Shown: positions 34,159 to 42,340 of the stretch, piece after piece
Layout of the letters: every line of letters starts with the position of its first letter
Position numbering within the stretch: position 1 is the stretch's first letter
NCBI RefSeq assembly: GCF_018403285.1
Contig: NZ_BOSJ01000026.1
Location: 1 to 49,115 of the forward strand
Source of the DNA: Paenibacillus sp. J45TS6
GTDB taxonomy: Bacteria; Bacillota; Bacilli; Paenibacillales; Paenibacillaceae
Direction: 5' to 3'
DNA length: 49,115 bases
The notes under the pieces: generated by a model
Database searches by the model: none
What the model was told of the DNA's origin: nothing
The model's input: only the letters and a program-made list of their open reading frames with translations
Made by a program: the position numbers and the translations under genes

Positions 34159-34240
34159 TTACTTAAATTCAAATGATGAAATTATTTTAAGTTACTTAAA
34201 TTAAAACACAATATTTTATTTTAAGTTACCTATTTTATTT
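34154..34240. repeat. AAGTTACTT palindrome cluster upstream of XRE gene
   Basis: TTTTAAGTTACTTAAATT occurs at about 34153 and 34189, with a shortened TTTTAAGTTACCTA near 34221. The core AAGT-N-ACTT is palindromic. The same motif recurs at 34980-35070 and near 41697-41735. Confidence 0.65.
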
Positions 34241-34418
34241 CCAAGGAGAAACATTGTTAGAACGCAGGACAGATGCTAATATGATGTTGTTGAGACACCC
34301 TTAACTAAAACAAAATTATAAATTTAAAATTTACATACATAGGATTTTAGGATCAATTTTCAAATGATCATAATATTTAAAAGTCATAAAAAATTTAATG
34401 TTGGAAGGAGTCACTATA

Positions 34419-34658
34419 GTGGGGATTAATGAGGCGATAACCACAAGAGTCCGTCTTCTATGCAAAGAAAAAGGTTGGACAATAAACGAATTGATTAGAC
34501 GATCCAATGTAAAACAATCGACAGTAGCAGAGATTATGTCTGGAAGATCTAAGTATCCAACGATTATTACACTTGTAAAATTAGCAAATGGATTTGGAAT
34601 CACTCTTTCGGAATTTTTTGATGATGATCTCTTTCTAAATCTAAATGATTATAATTAA
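34419..34658 (+). CDS. XRE-family transcription regulator
   Basis: A 79-residue single-domain helix-turn-helix protein: VRLLCKEKGWTINELIRRS, then VKQSTVAEIMSGRSKYPTIITLVKLANGFGI. GTG 34419 is favoured by GGAAGGAG eight bases upstream; the ATG at 34398 precedes that site. AAGTTACTT palindromes on both sides are candidate operators. It may control replication or the nearby gene set. Confidence 0.75.
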   Translation: MGINEAITTRVRLLCKEKGWTINELIRRSNVKQSTVAEIMSGRSKYPTIITLVKLANGFGITLSEFFDDDLFLNLNDYN

Positions 34659-34667
34659 AAACAAAAA

Positions 34668-34700
34668 ATCGCTAGGTGAAAAAGTACACCATAGCGATCA
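34668..34700. terminator. Hairpin after XRE gene
   Basis: ATCGCTAGGTG pairs with CACC-TAGCGAT. A-rich before and modestly T-rich after. Confidence 0.6.
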
Positions 34701-34774
34701 TTATTAAAAATAAGTAGGTGTTTTCAATTAAATCGCATCAACTAATCAAGAAAGTATAATGTCTTCATATCATC

Positions 34775-34882
34775 TTATCTATTAAAATATCGTTCCCATA
34801 TTATCCGATAAAGTAATAATGCTACAACTATTGTGATAACCCGATACAAGAATGTTCCTACAATAAGATTTAATGGCACCAT
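34775..34882 (-). CDS. Candidate 35-residue hydrophobic peptide
   Basis: MVPLNLIVGTFLYRVITIVV begins a single-helix peptide with a basic end (YRIIWERYFNR). A GGGAG site lies about 12 bases upstream. Size and pattern resemble type I toxin peptides, but no antisense RNA was identified. Tentative. Confidence 0.4.
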   Translation of the reverse strand: MVPLNLIVGTFLYRVITIVVALLLYRIIWERYFNR

Positions 34883-34979
34883 TAAAAAACGCACTCCCTT
34901 TTTTTCTACTATTTCCCTGTAAAAAAATATATTAACATAAACCTTCATATATACGAAAGAATCAATTGAATAAAAATAT

Positions 34980-35070
34980 TAAAGTAACTTAAATTCCTGA
35001 TATTGAAATCTTTTAAGTTACTTAAATTCAAATGCTACAATCCCTTTTAGGTTACTTAAATTTAAATGTT
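34980..35070. repeat. Second AAGTTACTT palindrome cluster
   Basis: AAAGTAACTTAAATT (about 34980), TTTTAAGTTACTTAAATT (about 35011) and TTTTAGGTTACTTAAATT (about 35045). Spacing of 31-36 bases equals three helical turns. Upstream of nothing obvious on the plus strand; it lies just past the zinc-ribbon gene end. Confidence 0.65.
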
Positions 35071-35103
35071 GAAATTGTTCGTAATCTCGCTGCTTTGGAA
35101 CAA

Positions 35104-35586
35104 TTACTTTGGAGAAAATGTCATTGGTTTTTGATTACTTTCCTCCATTTGCTCAATGATGCTATTTAACATGTTATCCGTAATTTTTATCGGATAGTAA
35201 CCCACTCTATCGCGTAAAATGTTTTCAATAATCCATGCTTTTCGTGTCCAATACTGGTAATTCTTCGCACCTTCATTTTGTCCGGACTTAAATTTTCCAG
35301 GCTGCAATTCGGCTCCTTTATTAACCACTCGGAGCAGATTGTATGTGCGCTTGCGTTCATTGCGAACCAGCTTTAGTAGTAAGGTCAAATAATAACTGTC
35401 CTTTTCCATAAGTTCCTGTGTCGGTCGCTCTGCAGCTGACAGAAACACTACTTTCTCAGCTCGTAGCGGCCTTCTCATCCCGTTTTCTTGCACCTCATCC
35501 CGGTAGACTTCCATATCACAAAATAAGCAATACAGCCCCTTACCGACGGGTTCAACAGCTGAACCACAATACCCACATGTTTGCAT
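35104..35586 (-). CDS. Zinc-ribbon plasmid protein, unknown function
   Basis: A 160-residue protein that starts MQTCGYCGSAV and GLYCLFCDMEVY, a CxxC...CxxC zinc ribbon, followed by an all-helical part with ERPTQELMEKDSYYLTLLLK and WTRKAWIIENILRD. ATG 35586 follows GAAGGAGCC. I do not recognise a named family. It may bind nucleic acid. Confidence 0.6.
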   Translation of the reverse strand: MQTCGYCGSAVEPVGKGLYCLFCDMEVYRDEVQENGMRRPLRAEKVVFLSAAERPTQELMEKDSYYLTLLLKLVRNERKRTYNLLRVVNKGAELQPGKFKSGQNEGAKNYQYWTRKAWIIENILRDRVGYYPIKITDNMLNSIIEQMEESNQKPMTFSPK

Positions 35587-35709
35587 GATCTGGCTCCTTC
35601 CTGGCCATTTTTCTTCATCATTTATTTATAGAATCCGTTATTCTGTATGAAATGTTAAGCTCAAAAATCGAGGGATCCGGGAAAAAGTTCTTCACCCAGA
35701 GTCGATTAG

Positions 35710-35772
35710 TCAAACAATTGGCTTCTCTTTTTGTTTTCCACTTCTACTATACTGGTTAATGAGTTCATCTAA
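35710..35772 (-). pseudogene. 3' part of a spo0E-like gene split by Tn917
   Basis: This segment encodes the end of a 58-residue Spo0E-like phosphatase (DELINQYSRSGKQKEKPIV, then stop at 35710). Its 5' part lies at 41039-41157 on the other side of the transposon. Counting the TCTAA duplication once, the pieces join in frame with 177 bases. Confidence 0.8.
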
Positions 35773-35787
35773 GGGGTCCCGAGCGCT

Positions 35788-35827
35788 TAGTGGGAATTTG
35801 TATCGATAAGGGGTACAAATTCCCACT
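35788..35827. terminator. Hairpin inside the left end
   Basis: TAGTGGGAATTTGTA pairs with TACAAATTCCCACTA. It lies between the left inverted repeat and the tnpA stop and probably ends tnpA transcription. Confidence 0.6.
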
Positions 35828-35845
35828 AAACCAATGTTTCAAGGC

Positions 35846-38764
35846 CTATTTATTTTTTATATTCAATTCTCTTAAGTGTTTAGGAATAGATAACAAGTCA
35901 AATTTATACTCTCCAAGAAAAGTGATATGCTCCCAATTAATAGGAGATACATGCTTCATATACTTAGTTACTTCGGGATCTATTTTGACGAGATAATTAT
36001 AAGCTGCTTGTAAGTAGACGGCGTTCCATATACTTATTGCATTTATTAACACATTAAGCGCACTAGCACTTTGAAGTTGTCGGCGAATATCGCGCTCCAT
36101 AAATTTTCCGCGTCGCCCAAAAAATAGTTCTCTAGCTAAAGCATTAATCGCTTCTGTCTTATTTAGTCCATGAGTGATCCTTCGCCGTAGCTCACTATCT
36201 GTAATATAATCTATCATAAAAATGCTCTTTTCAATGCGACCTAGTTCTCTCAGTGCAAGAGCTACTCTATTCTTACGTGCGTATGAGCCTAGCTTTCCTA
36301 ATAGTAAAGAACTAGATACTTTTCCTGTTTGAATCGAATAGGCGATTCGTTTAATTTCATCATAGTTTTCTTCAATAATTTTTACATTGATTTTTCCGCT
36401 TATATCTTCTGATAAGTTAGGGTAGTAGGAAGGTGATTTGATAGAAAATAATTGTGATTTTTTTATATTTCTGATGCGAGGTTCAAAATCAAAGCCTAGT
36501 AATGCGGTCATTCCAAACACCTGATCAGAATACCCATTTGTATCAGTAAAATGTTCCTCAATATCTAGATCTGTTTCATGATAAAGTAGGCCATCAAGGG
36601 TATGAGTAGCTTCCCTTGTATTAGTTGAAGCAACCTCGATATGATGAGTCGTATGCCTATCATTTATTGATCGAATCATTGTAGCTCCTTTTTCCATACT
36701 TTTGTAATGTGGATTAACATCGGATTTTAGAGCTGAGACGCCCACTGGGACGCGCATTCCGTCTGAAGCAGTGGTTTTTCCTTCACCCCAAAAGTCTGCA
36801 ACAGGAAGCTTTAACTGATAATTAACCAAAACAGATTGAGCACGAGTCAGAGCTTCTTTATAAAAGCGCCATTGTTTGGCATTGGCTAACTGAGAATAAG
36901 AAATTCCAGGAGTTGATTGGGCCATTTTTTCAAGACCAATATTCATCCCTAAACCCAGCAAAGCAGCAAAAATAATTTTTCTTTCTTGTTCACTCGGCGG
37001 TTTCCCTGTAGAATCATGACTAAATTCTTGTGAAAAGTTGGTCCAACTGTCCACCTCAATTAAAAGATCACTAAGCCTTATCTTAGGAATTATTGAATAA
37101 AGTTTTTTTCTATATATTTCTGCTTCGCTAGGTGTAACTTTTTCCAACTTTTTAAGGTTTGCTCTTGAAATTCTCTTATCAACTGTCGAATAAAATTGAA
37201 GCTGTAAATCTAAAATTATTTCCCGATCCTTTAAATAGTCCTCAAACGTGTCTGGAATAGTTTCTGAATCAATACAAGCAGATAAATCAACTAAGTAATC
37301 ATCAATATTTCGATGGATCATACTTCCTTCAACTGAAATATCTCCTGATCGAATATTGTTCTTTAGCTCGGTGAAAGCTACTAACTCATAGTAAGACCGA
37401 TCTATTTTCCCCTCTTCTGGCCGAACAAGGCTTTTCCATTTTTTACTCACAAAATCAGTAGAAGTATCTGCCGGTATTTTTCTTTTACCACTATTGTGTA
37501 AATCAGTTAGTTGAGTTAGGGCCATGAGGACTGGATTTGCTGCCGGAGTTGCTTTGAACGAAAGGGTCCTCAATAACATTGGCGTGTATCTTCGGAGGTA
37601 ATTAGCTTTATTTCGAACCATTTCTAAATAGCCATGATTTTTATTACCTGTAATTTTTTTAGCTTCTTCTCCATCTTGTACTAAATCTTCCCAAGGCATG
37701 ATTCGTTCAATTTCGTCAAAAGGATTACTATCATTATCTTTTGCAAAGTGAAGAGCATCAATTAAAGAAGCATAATGTTCCAATTTTTTAGTAGCCAATT
37801 TTCCTTTTTCTTTTAACTGTTCTTGTGAATCACGTGTCCCTTTGCGTTTAATACTTGCTAAAATGCGGTCATTAATCTCAATCAGTTGATCGATCAGATA
37901 TTGATGATGATTGACTAAAAAAGCAATAAGTAAAGAGTATCTTTTTTCAAGCTCAAAACGGGAGAAGTCATATGCATCATAATTTTCCCCTAGTCTAGCT
38001 AGCTGAAGAAACCTGTTCCGATTAATATGGGAGACATTAATTGTCCCGAGTCCCATGGAAGCAATCACTTCCACTTTTTTACAAATACTCATAAAGCTTT
38101 CTGGATTTGCCTTACCTGGAATGTCTTTTAGCCAAGCGAGTTTAGTTATTTTCGTCTCTTCATAAATTTGAAACAAACTCTCTAGTTTTTCAATTTGTAT
38201 ATCTGTTAATGAACAGAGCAATATTGAAAATAAGTTGTTTTCTGCTTTATCTCGACAGCGGCTTATAATGTCTTCAAGTGTAGCTATAGATGGAAAAATA
38301 ATTCTTTTTCGAGTTAAGAAATCAATTGTTTTTTTCATTAGATAGATAGAGTCATCATTTTCTAAAGCTAGTTCAATTAAATATTCTATTAACTGTTTTT
38401 GTGTATTAGCACTACCGAATCGATGATAGTTGAATACTTCTAAGATCTCGTTGAAGTGATTTGCACGTGTATTTCTATGATCATATGAATTTAAATCAAT
38501 TGCATCAAGATGGAGCTGTCGACTCACATAAGAAGTTAGTCTGGTTGATTTAATCGGCCAATTACTTAAAGAACACCCAGGATACCGGGCCAAACAAAGT
38601 TGTATCGCAAATCCTAGTTTATTGACCTTTCCACGGTGTTGATTAATAACCTCCAGATCATAATCAGAAAAACTAAAATACGCTTTAAAATCCTCTTCTG
38701 ATAAGTGGTCTACAGAAAGAAGTTGTTCACGCTGTGAAGTAGTTAAAATTCTTTTCATAGCCAT
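35846..38764 (-). CDS. tnpA: Tn3-family transposase
   Basis: A 972-residue transposase of the Tn917/Tn551 type. The N-terminal part (REQLLSVDHLSEEDFKAYF) is the Tn3-family DNA-binding region. The C-terminal catalytic domain includes GKTTASDGMRVPVGVSALKSD with the first acid, HYKSMEKGATM, and FTDTNGYSDQVFG. Length is as expected. It follows tnpR by three bases in the same operon. It catalyses replicative transposition by cointegrate formation. Confidence 0.95.
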   Translation of the reverse strand: MAMKRILTTSQREQLLSVDHLSEEDFKAYFSFSDYDLEVINQHRGKVNKLGFAIQLCLARYPGCSLSNWPIKSTRLTSYVSRQLHLDAIDLNSYDHRNTRANHFNEILEVFNYHRFGSANTQKQLIEYLIELALENDDSIYLMKKTIDFLTRKRIIFPSIATLEDIISRCRDKAENNLFSILLCSLTDIQIEKLESLFQIYEETKITKLAWLKDIPGKANPESFMSICKKVEVIASMGLGTINVSHINRNRFLQLARLGENYDAYDFSRFELEKRYSLLIAFLVNHHQYLIDQLIEINDRILASIKRKGTRDSQEQLKEKGKLATKKLEHYASLIDALHFAKDNDSNPFDEIERIMPWEDLVQDGEEAKKITGNKNHGYLEMVRNKANYLRRYTPMLLRTLSFKATPAANPVLMALTQLTDLHNSGKRKIPADTSTDFVSKKWKSLVRPEEGKIDRSYYELVAFTELKNNIRSGDISVEGSMIHRNIDDYLVDLSACIDSETIPDTFEDYLKDREIILDLQLQFYSTVDKRISRANLKKLEKVTPSEAEIYRKKLYSIIPKIRLSDLLIEVDSWTNFSQEFSHDSTGKPPSEQERKIIFAALLGLGMNIGLEKMAQSTPGISYSQLANAKQWRFYKEALTRAQSVLVNYQLKLPVADFWGEGKTTASDGMRVPVGVSALKSDVNPHYKSMEKGATMIRSINDRHTTHHIEVASTNTREATHTLDGLLYHETDLDIEEHFTDTNGYSDQVFGMTALLGFDFEPRIRNIKKSQLFSIKSPSYYPNLSEDISGKINVKIIEENYDEIKRIAYSIQTGKVSSSLLLGKLGSYARKNRVALALRELGRIEKSIFMIDYITDSELRRRITHGLNKTEAINALARELFFGRRGKFMERDIRRQLQSASALNVLINAISIWNAVYLQAAYNYLVKIDPEVTKYMKHVSPINWEHITFLGEYKFDLLSIPKHLRELNIKNK

Positions 38765-38767
38765 ATC

Positions 38768-39322
38768 TTAAGCATTCCTTTTATTGAGGTAACGGTAAAA
38801 GGTTGTTTTGCTTAATTTAGAGGCATCAAGAATTTGACGAATAGAATACTCTTTGCTGTCATACATTTTTAAAGCTAAATCAATTGATAGCTTACCTTTA
38901 CTTGGACGGCCCCCTTTTTTTCCTCGGACTCTGGCTGCCTTAAGACCAGAGTTAGTTCGTTCAATAATAATATCCCGTTCCAGTTCTGCTAAACTAGCCA
39001 TAACTCGGAAAAAGAATCTTCCCATAGACGTTGAAGTATCTACGTTATCTTGAATAGATATAAAATTGACACTAAGTTCTTCAAATAATTCAGAAAGTTC
39101 AATCAAATGTTTAGTTGATCGTGAAATTCGATCTAACTTGTAAATGACAACAGAATCTCCTTCACGTAGTAGGTTGATCATTTCTTCTAATTGCGGTCGG
39201 TCTTTTTTCGCACCAGTTACTTTTTCTTGAAATAATTTATCAATTCCATAATGAGTAAGTGCATCAATTTGTAAACTAAGATTTTGATCATCCGTACTCA
39301 CTCGAGCATAGCCAAAAATCAT
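38768..39322 (-). CDS. tnpR: Tn917 resolvase
   Basis: A 184-residue serine recombinase: FGYARVSTDDQ with the catalytic Ser near residue 9, VIYKLDRISRS, and SLAELERDIIIERTNSGLKAARVRGKKGGRPSKG before a C-terminal helix-turn-helix. It resolves cointegrates at the res site just upstream. It differs clearly from the plasmid resolvase at 9255-9860. Confidence 0.95.
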   Translation of the reverse strand: MIFGYARVSTDDQNLSLQIDALTHYGIDKLFQEKVTGAKKDRPQLEEMINLLREGDSVVIYKLDRISRSTKHLIELSELFEELSVNFISIQDNVDTSTSMGRFFFRVMASLAELERDIIIERTNSGLKAARVRGKKGGRPSKGKLSIDLALKMYDSKEYSIRQILDASKLSKTTFYRYLNKRNA

Positions 39323-39490
39323 AAAAAAACCTCCTTAATTTTATAATTTAAATGTACCATAACTCATTAAGTATAACTATATAGGAACTATGAAAAAGGA
39401 ACGGATTTTGGTACTTGATTTACTTAAAAAACATTTAGAAAAAGCAGGAAAATGAAAAGGTACCATAAACGGTCGTTTATGGTACCATTC
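39323..39490. promoter_or_regulatory. Tn917 res region
   Basis: The stretch upstream of tnpR has GTACCATAA motifs and a perfect palindrome, GGTACCATAAACG with CGTTTATGGTACC (39460-39487). It fits the resolvase binding subsites and the tnpR promoter. Confidence 0.65.
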
Positions 39491-39504
39491 AAATTTATCC
39501 TTAT

Positions 39505-39575
39505 TGTACAAAATAACAGCGAAATTTTTAAATCTATTCCTTATCGATACAAATTCCCCGTAGGCGCTAGGGACC
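39505..39575. repeat. Internal copy of the right transposon end
   Basis: This 71-base segment repeats 40966-41036 directly with only a few differences, including an IR-like TATCGATACAAATTCC and GGCGCTAGGGACC. The erm(B) cassette lies between the copies, suggesting how it was acquired. Confidence 0.85.
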
Positions 39576-39672
39576 TCTTTAGCTCCTTGGAAGCTGTCAG
39601 TAGTATACCTAATAATTTATCTACATTCCCTTTAGTAACGTGTAACTTTTCAAATTTACAAAAGCGACTCAT
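39541..39672 (-). CDS. Truncated small ORF downstream of erm(B)
   Basis: A 43-residue frame, MSRFCKFEKLHVTKGNVDKL and on to APTGNLYR, with a strong GGGAGGAA site. Its end is formed by the internal inverted-repeat copy, so it is a cut-off N-terminus of a longer plasmid gene. Commonly seen beside erm(B); function unknown. Confidence 0.55.
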   Translation of the reverse strand: MSRFCKFEKLHVTKGNVDKLLGILLTASKELKRSLAPTGNLYR

Positions 39673-39676
39673 AGAA

Positions 39677-40414
39677 TTATTTCCTCCCGTTAAATAATAG
39701 ATAACTATTAAAAATAGACAATACTTGCTCATAAGTAACGGTACTTAAATTGTTTACTTTGGCGTGTTTCATTGCTTGATGAAACTGATTTTTAGTAAAC
39801 AGTTGACGATATTCTCGATTGACCCATTTTGAAACAAAGTACGTATATAGCTTCCAATATTTATCTGGAACATCTGTGGTATGGCGGGTAAGTTTTATTA
39901 AGACACTGTTTACTTTTGGTTTAGGATGAAAGCATTCCGCTGGCAGCTTAAGCAATTGCTGAATCGAGACTTGAGTGTGCAAGAGCAACCCTAGTGTTCG
40001 GTGAATATCCAAGGTACGCTTGTAGAATCCTTCTTCAACAATCAGATAGATGTCAGACGCATGGCTTTCAAAAACCACTTTTTTAATAATTTGTGTGCTT
40101 AAATGGTAAGGAATATTCCCAACAATTTTATACCTCTGTTTGTTAGGGAATTGAAACTGTAGAATATCTTGGTGAATTAAAGTGACACGAATGTTCAGTT
40201 TTAATTTTTCTGACGATAAGTTGAATAGATGACTGTCTAATTCAATAGACGTTACCTGTTTACTTATTTTAGCCAGTTTCGTCGTTAAATGCCCTTTACC
40301 TGTTCCAATTTCGTAAACGGTATCGGTTTCTTTTAAATTCAATTGTTTTATTATTTGGTTGAGTACTTTTTCACTCGTTAAAAAGTTTTGAGAATATTTT
40401 ATATTTTTGTTCAT
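39677..40414 (-). CDS. ermB: 23S rRNA adenine-N6 methyltransferase Erm(B)
   Basis: A 245-residue methyltransferase. It dimethylates A2058 of 23S rRNA and gives resistance to macrolides, lincosamides and streptogramin B. S-adenosylmethionine motif I is [10 protein letters not shown], the catalytic motif IV is NIPYHLS, and the start [18 protein letters not shown] is characteristic of Erm(B). A leader peptide gene precedes it, so translation is probably inducible by drug-stalled ribosomes. Confidence 0.97.
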   Translation of the reverse strand: MNKNIKYSQNFLTSEKVLNQIIKQLNLKETDTVYEIGTGKGHLTTKLAKISKQVTSIELDSHLFNLSSEKLKLNIRVTLIHQDILQFQFPNKQRYKIVGNIPYHLSTQIIKKVVFESHASDIYLIVEEGFYKRTLDIHRTLGLLLHTQVSIQQLLKLPAECFHPKPKVNSVLIKLTRHTTDVPDKYWKLYTYFVSKWVNREYRQLFTKNQFHQAMKHAKVNNLSTVTYEQVLSIFNSYLLFNGRK

Positions 40415-40538
40415 GTAATCACTCCTGAAGTGATTACATCTATAAATAAATACAGAAGTTAAACGATTTGTTTGTAATTTTAGTTATCTGTTTAAAAAGT
40501 CATAAGATTAGTTACTGGTAGGAATTAATCTAACGTAT

Positions 40539-40622
40539 TTATTTATCTGCGTAATCACTGTTTTTAGTCTGTTTCAAAACAATAGATGTTTTATCTACAT
40601 TACGCATTTGGAATACCAACAT
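40539..40622 (-). CDS. ermBL: Erm(B) leader peptide
   Basis: A 27-residue peptide, MLVFQMRNVDKTSIVLKQ and then TKNSDYADK, identical in pattern to the known ErmBL. Drug-dependent ribosome stalling on it opens the erm(B) start site. ATG 40622 follows GGAGGGATTC. Confidence 0.9.
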   Translation of the reverse strand: MLVFQMRNVDKTSIVLKQTKNSDYADK

Positions 40623-40965
40623 GACGAATCCCTCCTTCTTAATTACAAATTTTTAGCATCTAATTTAACTTCAATTCCTATTATACAAAATTTTAAGATA
40701 ATGCACTATCAACACACTCTTAAGTTTGCTTCTAAGTCTTATTTCCATAACTTTAGGGTTAACCATACGCAAGACCAATCACTCTCGGACAATACTCATG
40801 ATTTTAATGATAAAATCCATGTTAAACCCATAGATAAGAAATACACCTGCAATAACCGTTACCTGTTTGTGCCAATTTAAAAATGCACCACTTTTTTATA
40901 ATTAAAACGGTTGAAAACTGTACCACTAATAACTCACAATAGAGAGATGTCACCGTCAAGTTAAA
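40623..40965. other. erm(B) promoter region
   Basis: No gene of confidence. AT-rich region between the leader peptide and the right transposon end; it holds the erm(B) promoter on the minus strand. A 90-codon plus-strand frame here is a probable shadow. Confidence 0.5.
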
Positions 40966-41038
40966 TGTACAAAATAACAGCGAAATTTTTAAATCTATTT
41001 CTTATCGATACAAATTCCTCGTAGGCGCTCGGGACCCC

Positions 41039-41157
41039 TCTAATAGCATCGATTGCTTTATTACAACCGGATGTTGAAAATCGTTATTGTATTCCTTAGC
41101 CAAGGCATTAAGCTGCTTTCTAGCTTGTTCAATACAGTCCCTGTTTTTTTCGATCAA
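41039..41157 (-). pseudogene. 5' part of spo0E-like gene split by Tn917
   Basis: TTG 41157 follows GGAGGGGTTTG and starts LIEKNRDCIEQARKQLNALA, then HPVVIKQSMLLD up to the transposon. With 35710-35767 it makes a 58-residue protein with the SxxLD-type motif (QSMLLDELINQY) of Spo0E aspartyl-phosphate phosphatases, which remove phosphate from Spo0A. On this plasmid the gene is inactivated by Tn917. Confidence 0.8.
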
Positions 41158-41289
41158 ATCAAACCCCTCCTAAGCGCATCTTTCTTCATCCTTACTGTTT
41201 TAGAATTGGGTTAAGAAGTTTTCGACTATAAATTGCCTTGTAATGATACAGCGTAGCGTTATCATTATGCTGTCATATCTCCCCTGAGG
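41158..41289. other. Upstream region of the spo0E-like gene
   Basis: No gene. Holds the ribosome site of the split spo0E-like gene and, presumably, its promoter. Confidence 0.4.
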
Positions 41290-41626
41290 CGCATCAAAGC
41301 GCCCTTGATCTTGGCTCCGTGCGGGGTGTAAAGCGAAGGACAGGAACATAGAGCGCCTTATCCGGGATGCTTTGTTTCCCGGGTTAGGCGCTCTTGTTAT
41401 CGGCCTAAGTAACCCTGCAGCGGTGCGTAGCCGCTCTTAGACGGGTGGTCTTGCCGCCTTAGAGCGGGTAGCATCAGCCCTAACATCTTTCTGTTTCTGT
41501 GAAGTCTCTATCTTGCTTTAAAATAAGCACCTCCAGCTGAAACAAGATCGTTCCCCCTGGTAGAGCTAGATCCCTTAAAAGCTTCCTCAAACCTCCATTT
41601 ATTTAAGGCTTGGTTAAAACCAAGCC
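41290..41626. repeat. Structured ~300-base element, copy B (inverted)
   Basis: Reverse complement of this block matches copy A (14139-14440) along its length. The central stem AGAGCGCC (41350-41357) / GGCGCTCT (41387-41394) is kept, and its inner helix is CCGGGA/TCCCGG here against CCGG/CCGG in copy A, so helix pairing is preserved although bases differ. The end carries the palindrome GGCTTGGTT-AA-AACCAAGCC (41607-41626). GC content is higher than around. Candidate structured RNA or DNA site. Confidence 0.7.
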
Positions 41627-41696
41627 CAGGTTGAAACCAGATCCGAAAAAAGGATATACCTAGTGCTATTGCTCTAAACTTTTTAAAGACGATCAT

Positions 41697-41735
41697 TTAA
41701 GTAACCTATATTATAATAATTAAAGTTACTCAAAA
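41697..41735. promoter_or_regulatory. AAGTTACTT-like operators upstream of the RHH gene
   Basis: TTTAAGTAACCTATA and TAAAGTTACTCAAAAG are two copies related to the AAGT-N-ACTT clusters around the XRE gene. They sit in the promoter of the next gene. Confidence 0.5.
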
Positions 41736-41752
41736 GATAAGGAGTGAAACTT

Positions 41753-42256
41753 GTGAACGAGACTCATGATCCGCGCCCTGTTGGCCGTCCCTCTCAAGGA
41801 ATTACCAAAAAAGTTTCCTTAACGCTAACCACAGAAGAATGGACAGAAATTGAAGATTCCGGTAAGACTGTAGCTGCCTTTTTAAAAGATAAAATGAAAA
41901 AACAGCCTGATGTTACCCTAAGACCTGAATGGGAAACGCAGCGTATTCCCATCTCCTATCCTCGCCCTCTAGCTGAAGAATGTTGGGACACTTATCTAGA
42001 CCGCACGGATGAACAACTATCATCTGACATCATAGATGCCGCAAAAGAGTCAATGTTTCGAGTTCTCTATCCTAACCAAGCGGAAAATGTAATTGTAGAA
42101 GTAAAAGACCAGTACATATGCCCCTTTACAGGAAAACGGTTCGGATCTATGGATAAACTCGTTAGCACTGCCATCCCCACATTAATCCAGTGGGCTACTG
42201 CAAAAATAAATCTTGAACTAATAAAAGCTGCGAAGCGAGAAAAGGAAAAGAAGTAG
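41753..42256 (+). CDS. Ribbon-helix-helix-like plasmid DNA-binding protein
   Basis: About 167 residues. VGRPSQGITKKVSLTLTTEE begins an AT-hook-like GRPS stretch followed by a probable ribbon-helix-helix (KVSLTLTTEEWTEIEDSGKTV). The C-terminal two thirds (LRPEWETQRIPISYPRPLAEE, then YICPFTGKRFGSMDKLVSTAI) are not recognised. GTG 41753 follows AAGGAG; GTG 41744 lies inside that site. Operators shared with the XRE gene suggest a plasmid regulatory circuit. Confidence 0.6.
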   Translation: MNETHDPRPVGRPSQGITKKVSLTLTTEEWTEIEDSGKTVAAFLKDKMKKQPDVTLRPEWETQRIPISYPRPLAEECWDTYLDRTDEQLSSDIIDAAKESMFRVLYPNQAENVIVEVKDQYICPFTGKRFGSMDKLVSTAIPTLIQWATAKINLELIKAAKREKEKK

Positions 42257-42340
42257 TGCATTTTATTTAAATGAAGAGGGGGTCCAGGGGGAGGAATCCC
42301 CCTGGCGAAACTCAATTCGTAGGGGCAAAGCCCCTACCTC

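Larger units (their letters stand above)
35773..41038. mobile_element. Tn917/Tn551-type Tn3-family transposon with erm(B)
   Basis: A 5266-base element with terminal inverted repeats beginning GGGGTCCCGAGCGC at 35773 and ending GCGCTCGGGACCCC at 41038, each about 38 bases. Both ends are bordered by TCTAA (35768-35772 and 41039-41043), the five-base target duplication of Tn3 transposition. It holds tnpA, tnpR, a resolution site and the erm(B) cassette in the Tn917 order. All parts are intact, so it should be mobile. It interrupts a spo0E-like gene. Confidence 0.95.

Noticed and set aside
40608-40880. 90-residue plus-strand reading frame in the erm(B) upstream region
   Set aside because: It runs antisense to the erm(B) leader and promoter region and shows no protein-like pattern.
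41508-41696. 62-residue minus-strand reading frame in structured element B
   Set aside because: It lies inside the conserved non-coding element and is not preserved in copy A.
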